Assembly (NCBI GenBank): GCA_944381365.1
Contig: CALWKW010000005.1
Location: 1 to 64,000, forward strand
DNA length: 64,000 bases
Origin: an uncultured Christensenellaceae bacterium
GTDB lineage: Bacteria; Bacillota; Clostridia; Christensenellales; UBA3700
Direction: 5' to 3'
Shown here: in pieces, positions 25,902 to 34,735 of the stretch
Numbering within the stretch: position 1 is the first letter of the stretch
Layout: each line of letters opens with the position of its first letter
The notes under the pieces: model-generated
What the model was told of the DNA's origin: nothing
The model's input: only the letters and a program-made list of their open reading frames with translations
The model's database searches: none
Made by a program: the position numbers and the translations under genes

Positions 25902-26566
25902 TGGAAAAAATTGTAGAGACAATTTTGCAATATGCCCAAAAGCTTGTCGCTGAAGGCGTCACGGGCGACAAGGATATGATAAGCATGAGATCGGGACTCA
26001 ACTATATGTACATCACTAAAGCAGGCGTAAAACTTGCCGACCTCAAAGAAGAAGATGTACAAAAAATGCTTATCTTCAAAGTGGAAAAAGAATATCTTTA
26101 CCACGCAGAAATCTACAAGGAAAGAGAGGATATTCACGCAATTTGTCAGTGTTATCCCAAGTGGGTTATGCCTGTGGCAAAAGCAGGTGCTACTATCCCT
26201 GCCGTACTCGACGATATGGCTCAAATCGTAGGACCTTCCTGCAAGACTGCCGAGGACGATATCCACTATATTATCAAAACTTTGAAGGGCAGAAACTCCT
26301 GTCTTGTCAAGAATGCAGGCTGTATTACTTCAGGCCGTACTCTCGATGAGGCTTATACATGCGTACTCGTACTCGACAAAGCAAGCAGATGTTTTGTAGC
26401 AAGCAGCGTTATCGGCGACAACAAAATCATAAACGGCTTTGAAGCAAGACTTATGAGATTTATTTATAAGACAAAGTACAGCAAGAAAAATCAGGAAAAC
26501 CTTTCCCAAAAAGAAGAGGGCGAGGCAAAACAAGATACTTCCAAAAAGGAAGAAGGCGAGGTGTAA
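25901..26566 (+). CDS. Degenerate class II aldolase/adducin-like protein (metal ligands lost)
   Basis: 221 residues; its ATG overlaps the kinase stop (TAATG). Aligned by eye with FucA/AraD-type aldolases, the whole fold is present and the catalytic Glu is kept (E64 in KEYLYHAEIY), but the His-x-His zinc pair is C82-Q-C84 (ICQCYP) and the third His is replaced in VKNAG (A139). The entry motif GNxSxR is also changed (DMISMRSG). A charged tail with KEEGE repeats follows. It is probably a non-catalytic partner of the intact aldolase encoded next, or binds another metal. Translational coupling to both neighbours supports a complex. Confidence 0.72.
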   Translation: MEKIVETILQYAQKLVAEGVTGDKDMISMRSGLNYMYITKAGVKLADLKEEDVQKMLIFKVEKEYLYHAEIYKEREDIHAICQCYPKWVMPVAKAGATIPAVLDDMAQIVGPSCKTAEDDIHYIIKTLKGRNSCLVKNAGCITSGRTLDEAYTCVLVLDKASRCFVASSVIGDNKIINGFEARLMRFIYKTKYSKKNQENLSQKEEGEAKQDTSKKEEGEV

Positions 26567-26567
26567 T

Positions 26568-27263
26568 ATGGCTTGGGATAAAGAAACAGAATTAAAATTG
26601 AGACAAGTTATCAAAGACAGCGGCGTAGCTCTTCTCAAGGAAAACCTTGTTCAAGGTACTTGGGGAAATACGGCAGTAAGACTCGATGAGGACCACATGT
26701 TGGTGACTCCTACGGGACTTGACTATATATCTCTTACTCCCGAAGATATGCCTGTCGTTCAGATAAGCGATCCTTCTGTATGGAGTGACGGCAAAAAGCC
26801 TACCAGCGAGAGAAAAATCCACGCAGCTATCATGCAAGCTCGTCCCGAAATCAATGCTACCATTCACTCACATCCTTTGTTCTGTTCTATACTTGCTTCT
26901 GCAAGAATAGAATTGCCCGTCATGAGCGAAGAAATGAAGAGACTTGTCGGCGGCGAATGCAGAGTAGGTGCTTACGGCTTGCCCGGTACCAAAAAGCTCA
27001 AAGAAGGCACCGTAAAGGCTATGGAAGGCAGAAATGCTTGCTTTATGGCAAATCACGGCGTATTCTGTGCAGGCAAGGATATGGAAGAAGCTTTTGAGAT
27101 TATCAGAATTATGGAAAAGAGCTGTTATGAATATATCAAGGAATGCACCTTGAAAGCCACAGGTCAACAGACTTACAGCGATGAACTTCTCTTTGATTAT
27201 TTTGTATCTCAGTTTGACGAAAGAGGCAAAAAGATTAAAATCAAAGACAAAAAGAAAAAATAA
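26568..27263 (+). CDS. Class II aldolase (FucA/AraD/RhaD fold)
   Basis: 231 residues, starting 1 base after the preceding stop. All functional residues are present: TWGNTAVR (31-38) for phosphate binding, TPTG (47-50), TSERKIH with E81, H100-S-H102 and H163 (MANHG). It should use zinc to split a ketose 1-phosphate to dihydroxyacetone phosphate plus an aldehyde, or epimerise a pentulose 5-phosphate. A Lys-rich tail (KKIKIKDKKKK) mirrors those of its operon neighbours. Substrate undetermined; L-fuculose 1-phosphate would fit the fucosidase at 4.6 kb. Confidence 0.88.
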   Translation: MAWDKETELKLRQVIKDSGVALLKENLVQGTWGNTAVRLDEDHMLVTPTGLDYISLTPEDMPVVQISDPSVWSDGKKPTSERKIHAAIMQARPEINATIHSHPLFCSILASARIELPVMSEEMKRLVGGECRVGAYGLPGTKKLKEGTVKAMEGRNACFMANHGVFCAGKDMEEAFEIIRIMEKSCYEYIKECTLKATGQQTYSDELLFDYFVSQFDERGKKIKIKDKKKK

Positions 27264-27342
27264 TCTTGCAAAAACAAATTGATTTAGCCCAGAAATTTTG
27301 GCGGAAAAAAGATAAGTTTTTGAAATATTCAGGAAAGAAAAT

Positions 27343-27747
27343 ATGAATTTTTTACCCGAAAACAAAGAAATTTTGACTTTAGAAAAGGCACGAGAGCTAA
27401 ATCCTCTCGTGCTTGCTTATGTCGGGGACGGAGTGCATACGCTTTATATAAGGCTTATGGCTGTCCATTCTACGACAGGCAAGGCGGACAAACTCCACAA
27501 ATTTGTCACCTCCAAGGTAAATGCAAAGTCGCAGGCAGAATGTATGCAAAAGATTTTGCCTTTGCTCACAGAAGAGGAAAACGATATTTTCCACCGTGCC
27601 AGAAACTCTCATCAGCATTCTATGGCAAAAAATGCGAGTGTGGCAGACTATAAACTTGCGAGCGGTTTTGAGGCGGTCATAGGTTTTTTATATCTTATAG
27701 GTGACAATAAAAGACTTTCTTTTTTGCTTGACAGTTGCTATGAATAA
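27343..27747 (+). CDS. mrnC: Mini-ribonuclease III
   Basis: 134 residues, the usual size. A single RNase III catalytic domain without a dsRNA-binding domain: LAYVGDGVHTLYIR (24-37) holds the signature region, and the second acidic motif is KLASGFEAVIGFLYLIGD (about 104-121). In Bacillota it trims 23S rRNA ends. Its position before thyX and sigH is common in Clostridia. Ribosome binding site AGGAAAG. Confidence 0.95.
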   Translation: MNFLPENKEILTLEKARELNPLVLAYVGDGVHTLYIRLMAVHSTTGKADKLHKFVTSKVNAKSQAECMQKILPLLTEEENDIFHRARNSHQHSMAKNASVADYKLASGFEAVIGFLYLIGDNKRLSFLLDSCYE

Positions 27748-27911
27748 AAAGCAAAAATATAAAAAAAGAAATTTGTCGTTATGGATATCAGACGATATTG
27801 TAAGGCGGCAGCAAAAGTTTGTTGATAAGCAAAGAATTGACAAAAAAATGTTTATTGAGTAGAATATAGATTACAGGCAAAAGAAAAATTATTGATTATT
27901 CGGAGGTTTTT

Positions 27912-28661
27912 ATGCCACAGGTAAAGCCAAGTGTTACACTTTTGGAATATACGCCCAATCCCGAGCGAACAGTCGCTTTGGCGGCAAAACTTTGTTATAG
28001 CGATGCTACGATAGAAAATCTCAAGGAAGGTCTTGACGATGAAAAAGTCGCAAAATTCATCACGAGATTGCGTTCGTTCGGACATGCTTCTCCCTTTGAA
28101 CATGCCAATTTTACTTTTGGAATAGAAGGTGTATCCAGAAGTTTGCTGGCACAGATTACAAGACACAGAATTGCGTCTTTCAGCGTCAAATCTCAAAGAT
28201 ATGTAGACGCAAATAAGTCTGGCGAAACTTTCAATTACATAATCCCTGAGAGTATTGAGGCTCTCGGCGAGGAGTATGTGGAAAAATATAAAAAACAAAT
28301 GGATACCATGCACGGCTGGTACACAGAATGGCAGACGCTTTTGGGCGGAGCTTGCGAAAAGTCAAACGAGGACGCAAGATTTGTGCTTCCCAATGCTGCC
28401 GAAACAAAAATGATTGTCACCATGAACGCAAGAGAACTTTTCAATTTCTTCAATCTCAGATGCTGCAATCGTGCTCAGTGGGAAATCAGAGAAGTAGCAT
28501 GGAGAATGCTCGAGCTCGTACTCGAAGTGGCTCCCAATATTTTCGCAAATTGCGGTGCTTCTTGCGTAGCGGGAAACTGCTCTGAAGGAAAAATGACTTG
28601 CGGAAAAATGCTCGAAGTCAGAGCAAAGCAAAAAGCAATTTTAGAGAAGTACAAGAAATAA
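27912..28661 (+). CDS. thyX: Flavin-dependent thymidylate synthase
   Basis: 249 residues. The ThyX signature RHRxxSFSVKSQRY lies at 84-97, and HASPFEHANFTF (58-69) and RCCNRAQWEIR (about 183-193) are also typical. It methylates dUMP to dTMP using methylene-tetrahydrofolate and reduced FAD. CGGAGG precedes the start. Its stop codon overlaps the ATG of the following sigma factor gene. Confidence 0.96.
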   Translation: MPQVKPSVTLLEYTPNPERTVALAAKLCYSDATIENLKEGLDDEKVAKFITRLRSFGHASPFEHANFTFGIEGVSRSLLAQITRHRIASFSVKSQRYVDANKSGETFNYIIPESIEALGEEYVEKYKKQMDTMHGWYTEWQTLLGGACEKSNEDARFVLPNAAETKMIVTMNARELFNFFNLRCCNRAQWEIREVAWRMLELVLEVAPNIFANCGASCVAGNCSEGKMTCGKMLEVRAKQKAILEKYKK

Positions 28662-29218
28662 TGCAGGACGATACAGAGCTTATTTTGAGAATACGCCAAG
28701 GCGATGTGCAGGCGGTAGAAATGCTTATGGAAAAATACAAGGGACTTGTCAACAAATTATCCCGTGTATTCTTTATCAAGGGCGGAGATATCGAGGACAT
28801 CGCACAAGAAGGCATGATAGCTCTTTATAATGCGGTACTGACATACAATATCCAAGGCAATACGGCTTTTACGACTTATGCGACAAGCTGTATAAAAAAC
28901 AGAATATTCGATTGCATCAAATCGAGCAATACGCAAAAGCACAAAGCACTCAGCGACAGCGTACCTATGAGCGTATTGGACGACAAGAATATGACAGGTC
29001 TATCTCCCGAGGAAATTACAATCGATGCCGAGGAAAAAGACTATCTCCATACCGTCATAGACAATACTCTCAATGATACCGAACGCACCATATTGTATTC
29101 GTATTTTGAAGGTAAAAGTTATCAGTCCATAGCCGACAAAATCGGCAAAAACACCAAGTATGTGGACAATGCCCTTCAGAAAATCAGAAAAAAGCTCAAA
29201 TCTGCCTTGGAAAAATAA
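28661..29218 (+). CDS. sigH: RNA polymerase sigma factor, SigH-like
   Basis: 185 residues from the ATG that overlaps the thyX stop (TAATG). Region 2: LMEKYKGLVNKLSRVFF then DIEDIAQEGMIALYNAVLTY with the core-binding and -10 recognition helices (to SCIKNRIFDCIKS). Region 4: LNDTERTILYSYFEGKSYQSIADKIG with an HTH, ending ALQKIRKKLKSALEK. The thyX-sigH order is the common Clostridia arrangement, where SigH starts sporulation and competence. It is slightly shorter than B. subtilis SigH. Overlap with thyX suggests coupling of translation. Confidence 0.85.
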   Translation: MQDDTELILRIRQGDVQAVEMLMEKYKGLVNKLSRVFFIKGGDIEDIAQEGMIALYNAVLTYNIQGNTAFTTYATSCIKNRIFDCIKSSNTQKHKALSDSVPMSVLDDKNMTGLSPEEITIDAEEKDYLHTVIDNTLNDTERTILYSYFEGKSYQSIADKIGKNTKYVDNALQKIRKKLKSALEK

Positions 29219-29240
29219 CATAATTTTTATCACAAAATAT

Positions 29241-29274
29241 AAGCCGTAATCATAATTCGATTACGGCTTTTTTG
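29241..29274. terminator. Terminator after sigH
   Basis: 11-bp perfect stem AAGCCGTAATC / GATTACGGCTT followed by a T run, between convergent sigH and rlmB. Confidence 0.88.
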
Positions 29275-29334
29275 TTTTAAATTATTTTTGATTTTATAAA
29301 AACACTTTGTATATTTAGCGTGACACAACTTTAT

Positions 29335-29409
29335 GCGAACGCAAAGATTATAATTATTTACCAAAGCACTTGGAGAGTGGTGCATATATGTGCCACTATA
29401 CAAAGGCGT
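29335..29409 (-). repeat. Dispersed hairpin repeat, copy F (internally deleted)
   Basis: Abuts the rlmB stop. It keeps both outer arms as in copy G (GCACTTG near 29366, CAAAGGC near 29401, and AGAGTGGTGCATATATGTGCC around the junction) but has lost the whole central arm with the CATAC/GTATG stem. Confidence 0.72.
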
Positions 29410-30126
29410 CTAAAAACGCTGACGAACAACCTCATAGCATATTATCCCGCAAGCTACCGAGGCATTGAGCGAATTGACTTTTCCGAATTGAGGTATGGAC
29501 ACCACATTGTCGCAGAGTTTTTTTGTCAGAGATTTTACGCCTTCGCCCTCGTTGCCGATGACTATTGCGGTATCTTCTTTAAAATTGCAATCATACAAAG
29601 TCGTGCCTTGCATATCTGCACAATAGACATTGACAAAGTTGTCTTTTAAGGTACGGATAGCATCGTTGATATTTCCTACCATAGCGACTTTGAGGTGGTT
29701 TGCGGCACCTGCCGAAGTACGCAAAACGGTAGCATTCACGCATGCACTTCTGCGAGAAGGTATCACAACACCGTGAGCACCAGCACATTCTGCCACTCTT
29801 ATTATACTGCCGAGATTGTGAGGATCTTCTATGCCGTCAAGCAAGATGACAAAAAGAGGCTGATTTTTTTGTTTTGCGACATTGAGGATATCTTCTAAAG
29901 AAGCATAGCTGTATTCCTCGCTGATAGCTATGATGCCTTGATGTCTTTTGCTTTCGCTCAATTTGTCAAGATAAGGCTTGTCCACAAAATCTATACGGAT
30001 ATTGCGGCTTTTTGCCTTGTCAATCAAAGGCTGTAAATCGTGAGCAGTCTTTGACACATAGATACGAGATATTTTTATGCCCGAATCAAATGCTTCGGTG
30101 ATTGGATTTCTTCCTTCTATTTTCAA
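29410..30126 (-). CDS. rlmB: 23S rRNA 2'-O-methyltransferase (RlmB/TrmH family)
   Basis: 238 residues starting at TTG, chosen because AAGGAG lies 7 bases upstream and the sequence begins KIEGRNPITEAF as in RlmB. An N-terminal L30e-like substrate domain (1-75) precedes the SPOUT knot: LLDGIEDPHNLGSIIRVAE (about 95-113), IVIGNEGEGV (about 190-199) and IPQFGKVNSLNASVA (about 213-227). It methylates the ribose of G2251-equivalent in 23S rRNA using S-adenosylmethionine. RlmB is often encoded beside thyX and sigH; here it is inverted. Confidence 0.93.
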   Translation of the reverse strand: MKIEGRNPITEAFDSGIKISRIYVSKTAHDLQPLIDKAKSRNIRIDFVDKPYLDKLSESKRHQGIIAISEEYSYASLEDILNVAKQKNQPLFVILLDGIEDPHNLGSIIRVAECAGAHGVVIPSRRSACVNATVLRTSAGAANHLKVAMVGNINDAIRTLKDNFVNVYCADMQGTTLYDCNFKEDTAIVIGNEGEGVKSLTKKLCDNVVSIPQFGKVNSLNASVACGIICYEVVRQRF

Positions 30127-30186
30127 GGTGTTCTCCTTATCTTTTAAATTGTTTTTATTTTTTAGCTTTTTATTTTTTAATTTTTT

Positions 30187-30343
30187 GCAAACGCAGAGAT
30201 TAGTTTTATATTATCAAAGCACTTGGAGAGTGGTGCAGAGGAGCGATTTTTTAGAGAGATTATGAGGGAGCATACTTGCCGTATGTGACCGAGTAATCTA
30301 CTCGTTATAAAATCGCAGATATGTGCCGCTACACAAGTGCGTC
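30187..30343 (-). repeat. Dispersed hairpin repeat, copy G
   Basis: Lies 2-3 bases after the UPF0210 stop on the - strand. Outer stem GCACTTG (30219-30225) / CAAGTGC (30334-30340) replaces GCCGTTG/CAACGGC of other copies while staying paired. Centre GTCACATAC-GGCAA-GTATGCTCC. Confidence 0.85.
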
Positions 30344-30345
30344 CC

Positions 30346-31695
30346 TTAATTCTTGTTGCTGTGCAAAGGTGCAGGTATCCTTCCCCCTCTCGATATAAAC
30401 TTAGCAGGGGAATACTTGCTTATATTCATTATAGGAGCTCTTCCCAAAAGTCCGCCGAATTCTGCATATTCGCCGGCTTTTTTGCCATATACGGGAATTA
30501 CTCTCACGGCAGTAGTCTTTGTGTTTACCACACCGATTGCTATTTCGTCAGCGATAATACCCGAAATGACTTCTGCGGGGGTATCGCCTGGGATAGCTAT
30601 CATATCGAGACCTACCGAGCATACTGCTGTCATGGCTTCGAGTTTTTCTATATTGAGGGCACCGATTTCGGTAGCTCTTATCATACCTGCGTCTTCAGAT
30701 ACGGGAATAAATGCACCCGACAGACCGCCGACACTGCTGCAAGCCATAATACCGCCTTTCTTTACGGCATCGTTCAGCATTGCAAGACAAGCCGTAGTAC
30801 CGCAGGCACCTACGCTTTCAAGACCTATTTCTTCGAGGATATGAGCCACGCTGTCGCCTATTACGGGAGTAGGAGCGAGGGACAAGTCCACAATACCGAA
30901 ACTTGCATTAAGTCTTTTGCTTGCTTCTTTTGCCACGAGCTGACCTACACGGGTAATCTTGAATGCAGTCTGCTTGATACATTCTGCTACCTGAGTGAGA
31001 TCTCCGTCTACCTTTTCGAGGGCAGTCTTTACTACGCCAGGACCGGAAACACCTACATTGACCACGGTATCGTCTTCGCCTGTACCGAGGAAAGCACCAG
31101 CCATAAAAGGATTGTCCTCGACAGCATTGGCAAATACCACAAGCTTTGCACAAGCGAGCGAATCAATATCTTTTGTGCGATAAGCACAATCCTTGACTAT
31201 TTTGCCCATAAGAGCCACAGCGTCCATATTTATGCCTGCTTTTGAAGTAGCGACATTTATGGATGAGCAAATCTTGTTTGTGGTGGACAAAGCCTCGGGG
31301 ATTGAGAGAATAAACTCTTTTTCATAAGGAGTCATAGCCTTATGCACAAGTGCTGAATAACCGCCCAAAAAATCTATACCTGTTTCGTCAGCAATCTTGT
31401 CGAGAGTACGGATAATCTCGAGGTGTCCTTTGCTTGAAGCGGATATAAGACTTATGGGGGTGACGGAAATACGCTTGTTGACGATAGGCACGCCTATTTC
31501 GCTGGAAATATCGTTGCCGATTTTTACGAGGTCTTTGGCTTTGGACATAATCTTGTCATAGATTTTGTCGCAAGTACGCTTTTTGCTGTCGGTAATACAG
31601 TCAAAGAGCGATATACCCAAAGTAATGGTACGCACATCTAGGTGCTGTTGGGAAATCATATTGATTGTTTCGATAATTTCTTTGCTTGAGTACAT
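30346..31695 (-). CDS. UPF0210 (PFL-family, DUF711) protein
   Basis: 449 residues, cytoplasmic, matching the usual family length. Conserved glycine-rich stretches such as [52 protein letters not shown] and [12 protein letters not shown] are those of UPF0210. The function is unknown; the fold is related to glycyl-radical-like barrels. It starts 1 base after the stop of the ACT-domain gene (UPF0237), a pairing conserved through Bacillota, which suggests that the ACT protein regulates it. Confidence 0.93.
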   Translation of the reverse strand: MYSSKEIIETINMISQQHLDVRTITLGISLFDCITDSKKRTCDKIYDKIMSKAKDLVKIGNDISSEIGVPIVNKRISVTPISLISASSKGHLEIIRTLDKIADETGIDFLGGYSALVHKAMTPYEKEFILSIPEALSTTNKICSSINVATSKAGINMDAVALMGKIVKDCAYRTKDIDSLACAKLVVFANAVEDNPFMAGAFLGTGEDDTVVNVGVSGPGVVKTALEKVDGDLTQVAECIKQTAFKITRVGQLVAKEASKRLNASFGIVDLSLAPTPVIGDSVAHILEEIGLESVGACGTTACLAMLNDAVKKGGIMACSSVGGLSGAFIPVSEDAGMIRATEIGALNIEKLEAMTAVCSVGLDMIAIPGDTPAEVISGIIADEIAIGVVNTKTTAVRVIPVYGKKAGEYAEFGGLLGRAPIMNISKYSPAKFISRGGRIPAPLHSNKN

Positions 31696-31696
31696 A

Positions 31697-31987
31697 TCAA
31701 AGCCCCTTTGTAGTAGTATCTAATTGGTGCATGCTGTCAAAGATGCTTTGGAGTTGGATATGAATTTCCAGCCCCATTTCTTTGCCAAGCTTGTTGAGGT
31801 TGTCGACAATGGCATCGAATTTGAGTTTGCTTTGGCCGATATCGACAGCCATAATCATCGTGAAGTAATCCTGCATGATAGTCTGGGAGATGTTTTCGAT
31901 ATTGATATCCATCTCAAAGAGGCATGTAGAAACTTTTGCGATAATACCTCTTTTGTCCTTGCCCACAACAGAAACTATTGCTTTCAT
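31697..31987 (-). CDS. UPF0237 ACT-domain protein
   Basis: 96 residues, one ACT domain: [37 protein letters not shown] (residues 2-38) gives the beta-alpha-beta start typical of amino-acid-sensing ACT modules, and [10 protein letters not shown] follows. It is coupled to the UPF0210 gene (1-base gap). A role as ligand-sensing subunit is inferred from family and operon. Confidence 0.93.
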   Translation of the reverse strand: MKAIVSVVGKDKRGIIAKVSTCLFEMDINIENISQTIMQDYFTMIMAVDIGQSKLKFDAIVDNLNKLGKEMGLEIHIQLQSIFDSMHQLDTTTKGL

Positions 31988-32110
31988 TTTTAATTCTCCT
32001 TATGTACAACTCGTTTTGAGTATTGATAGTAAATTAATTTTTTTTGATACATGCGACAAAGTCGTGATGTATGAGAGTATAAGAGTATAGATTATCGATT
32101 TTTAAATTAA

Positions 32111-32716
32111 TCAATATACTTTTATTACTTTTCCAAAGACCTCTTCTGAGGAAATCGGACCGTATATATGGCTGTCCACGGAAATGCCGCCGTTTGGGAT
32201 ATTGCGGTTGTCGCCGAGGACAAAAAGATATCCTTTTGGTATTGTGATGCCTGTCACAAACAAATCTTCTTGTGTGTAGACGGAATCATGCTCAAAATAA
32301 AACTCGTCATATCCCGTAGCAAAATAGGGTTCGTCAAGGACTTTTCCGTTGACAATCCAATTTTTGTTTTCAAAATCGAATTTGAGAGTATCTCCGCCCA
32401 TAGCTATAATTCTTTTTACGGCATAAATTTTTTTGCCGTTGTCATTGCGAGGAAAGACAATCATATCTCCATAATTTAGACTATATCCGTATTTTTGCAA
32501 AAAGAGTTTGTCGCCGTCCTTGAGATTGGGATACATGCTGTCGCCGCTCACGGTCATTGTCGTAAAAGCAGTAGAAAAGACGATGATAAAGACAATGAGT
32601 ATTGCAATTATAGCAATCAAAAAGATATTGGCGATTTTGTATTTTTTATCTTTTTTCAAATCGTCATTATTCTGATTGTCGGGAATATAGGAGAATTTTT
32701 CTATTTGTTCCTGCAT
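32111..32716 (-). CDS. lepB: Type I signal peptidase
   Basis: 201 residues with one membrane helix (about 29-50). Catalytic Ser S60 is in SGDSMYP and the general base Lys is K101 in YAVKRIIAMGGD; the GDNR box appears as LGDNRNIPNGGISVDSH. It cleaves signal peptides of secreted proteins on the outer face of the membrane. Last gene of a three-gene set (hydrolase, DUF951, lepB) with no intergenic space before it. Confidence 0.95.
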   Translation of the reverse strand: MQEQIEKFSYIPDNQNNDDLKKDKKYKIANIFLIAIIAILIVFIIVFSTAFTTMTVSGDSMYPNLKDGDKLFLQKYGYSLNYGDMIVFPRNDNGKKIYAVKRIIAMGGDTLKFDFENKNWIVNGKVLDEPYFATGYDEFYFEHDSVYTQEDLFVTGITIPKGYLFVLGDNRNIPNGGISVDSHIYGPISSEEVFGKVIKVY

Positions 32717-32935
32717 TCAAGCCTCTTGGTCGTCAGATATAGGTTTTGAGATACTTTTGACGGATTTTTTGAGAGTTTCTCCCGAGAGAATAACAGTATG
32801 GTTGCAGTTTAGACACTGAAGTTTGAATTCTGCCCCCGTAGATATTATTTTCCATTTATTGCCGCCGCAAGGGTGATTCTTTTTTGTCGTGACGATATCG
32901 TTTGTATTGACTTGGCTGAGTAGTATCGTGTTCAT
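32717..32935 (-). CDS. DUF951 small zinc-ribbon-like protein
   Basis: 72 residues. The pattern DIVTTKKNHPCGGNKW, then GAEFKLQCLNCNHTVIL, is the DUF951 signature with three cysteines and a His able to bind zinc. The function is unknown; in Bacillota it is often next to housekeeping genes. It directly abuts lepB (0-base gap) and starts 1 base after the preceding hydrolase gene, so the three are co-translated. Confidence 0.88.
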   Translation of the reverse strand: MNTILLSQVNTNDIVTTKKNHPCGGNKWKIISTGAEFKLQCLNCNHTVILSGETLKKSVKSISKPISDDQEA

Positions 32936-32936
32936 A

Positions 32937-34598
32937 TCAAATCCAGATAAGGTTGCTGATAAGAGTGTTGTCTATATCGACAAAAGAGAGTTTTTTGACA
33001 TTGTCCCAATTTTTGAGAGGGACTCTTTCTTTTGTCTTGAAGTCGGTATGGTGCAAGGCAATCTTTTGCCATTCGCCGCCCTGAACCGATACGGTAGCTG
33101 TATAAAACTCGTATTTTGCTTTGTCGCTCTCCACGCACAATTCCACCACAAGGCTTCTAGACTTTTCGCAATAACAATCGAATTGCAAAATACTTTCTTC
33201 ATTGCTTTCCAAAAAGCTGTCGCCGAGGATATAAGTAGAGAGATTTCCCGCTTCTGAAGTAATGCCCATGATATCATAGGCACCTGCCTTTAGCTCGGGA
33301 GCATGGAATTCGCTTGTGCTGTCGTCTACTACCCAAGGATTGGTGCCGAGCTTTCTTTCATAAATGATATGCGAACGCTTGGGTACAATTCTGTCGATAG
33401 CTTGGTTTTGCGTATTCTGAAGGTCAAACATCTTGGGAAGAGAAGAGTAGCATTGTCCGTCCTTGTAAAGGATAGAAGAAAAAGCAAAAACTCTTATATC
33501 GTCAATGCGTACGGGTATTTCAGTGACGGGAGAAGCCGTGGAAAGAAATACTTTGTTCCAGTGTCTTAATTCGCTGTTTGCCTCGTTGTAGCTATAATAA
33601 AGCTCCAAGGATTCCACTTCGCCGAAATTGTCGAATTCAGTCTTTACGACAAGCTTGTTGTCATCGATTGCAAAACTTATAGAAGGAGTCTTTGGCAAAG
33701 CATTTCCCGAATAAATATTGTCAAGCCATATACGCATAGCGTTTCTTGCACGGTTTGACAAAGTATTTGTGAGATTTGCACAGAAAAATGTATGATTTTG
33801 TTTGTTGTTCTGAGTGAGAGCGAGTGTGTTTTCCACTCTGTCGATGCTTGTGAGATTGCTGTTTGTACCCGACACATAAAATACGGGACAAGTGACGAAT
33901 TTTGCATAGGACTGAGGAGCACACGCACTTATGAATTTTATTTTGTCATCGCTGAAGTTGTATTCGTCAGGACTTGAAGAATACTTGAAAATGCCTTTGC
34001 ATTCTGCCCAGCCTGCATTGCTTGCCACAAGCACTGCGTCCACTCTTTTGTCCATGCCTGCCACTTGCCACAGGATATTGCCGCCTTCTGCGGAGGACAA
34101 AAGATAAATCTTTTGTTGTTGTCCCAACAGATCTTTTACAAAAGTAATAATATCTCTCAAAAGTCTGCTCCATACAAACACGCAGGAGTCTTTGGGAGAA
34201 TTGACAAAAGAGCAGAGATGGCTTTGACATCTCTCAAAGTTTGCAAAGTCTAAATTCTGAGGATAAATCGTATATCTTTTTTTAGAGCTTTTTCCGAGAT
34301 AATCAAAACATACTACATTGTAGCCTTGAGAAGCAAAAACTTCAAAGACCTTTTCTTCTACATTGGTAGAAAAACCGTTTATGTAAATTATCGTGGCCGA
34401 TTTTCCCTCTTTCGGCAATTTTCCAAAACAATAAGTGAGGACAGAGTCTTCGCCGCTGTCGGTATCACTAGAGATATATGCCTCAAAATTCGTGAAATTC
34501 TCATCTGAGTCATATCTTAGGAATTTGGCTTTTAATTTTGAAGAATCAACATTGTAGTTTGCCCATATCTGAGCGGGCGACATCAAAGTATTATCCAT
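32937..34598 (-). CDS. Alpha/beta-hydrolase-like protein, nucleophile apparently lost
   Basis: About 553 residues. Residues about 70-320 resemble an alpha/beta hydrolase: ATIIYINGFSTNVEE (oxyanion region), VVCFDYLGKS, and an elbow-like segment YLLSSAEGGNILW where the usual Gly-x-Ser-x-Gly would read S-x-A-x-G, so the Ser appears to be Ala. A second half of about 230 residues is beta-rich (immunoglobulin- or CBM-like). No signal peptide. The start is uncertain: neither ATG near the N-terminus has a clear ribosome binding site. It lies 1 base upstream of DUF951. Possibly a PhoPQ-regulated or acetylesterase relative without activity; moderate confidence. Confidence 0.65.
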   Translation of the reverse strand: MDNTLMSPAQIWANYNVDSSKLKAKFLRYDSDENFTNFEAYISSDTDSGEDSVLTYCFGKLPKEGKSATIIYINGFSTNVEEKVFEVFASQGYNVVCFDYLGKSSKKRYTIYPQNLDFANFERCQSHLCSFVNSPKDSCVFVWSRLLRDIITFVKDLLGQQQKIYLLSSAEGGNILWQVAGMDKRVDAVLVASNAGWAECKGIFKYSSSPDEYNFSDDKIKFISACAPQSYAKFVTCPVFYVSGTNSNLTSIDRVENTLALTQNNKQNHTFFCANLTNTLSNRARNAMRIWLDNIYSGNALPKTPSISFAIDDNKLVVKTEFDNFGEVESLELYYSYNEANSELRHWNKVFLSTASPVTEIPVRIDDIRVFAFSSILYKDGQCYSSLPKMFDLQNTQNQAIDRIVPKRSHIIYERKLGTNPWVVDDSTSEFHAPELKAGAYDIMGITSEAGNLSTYILGDSFLESNEESILQFDCYCEKSRSLVVELCVESDKAKYEFYTATVSVQGGEWQKIALHHTDFKTKERVPLKNWDNVKKLSFVDIDNTLISNLIWI

Positions 34599-34735
34599 AT
34601 TAATTATTATAATCAAAATATTAATAAAAAGCAACTACCCGATTATATTTTATGATTTTCGGCAAGTTTTGCATATAAAAAAGCGAGAACAAATAAGATA
34701 TAACAGAAAAAAACAAATTATCAGGCGGGTTTTGT

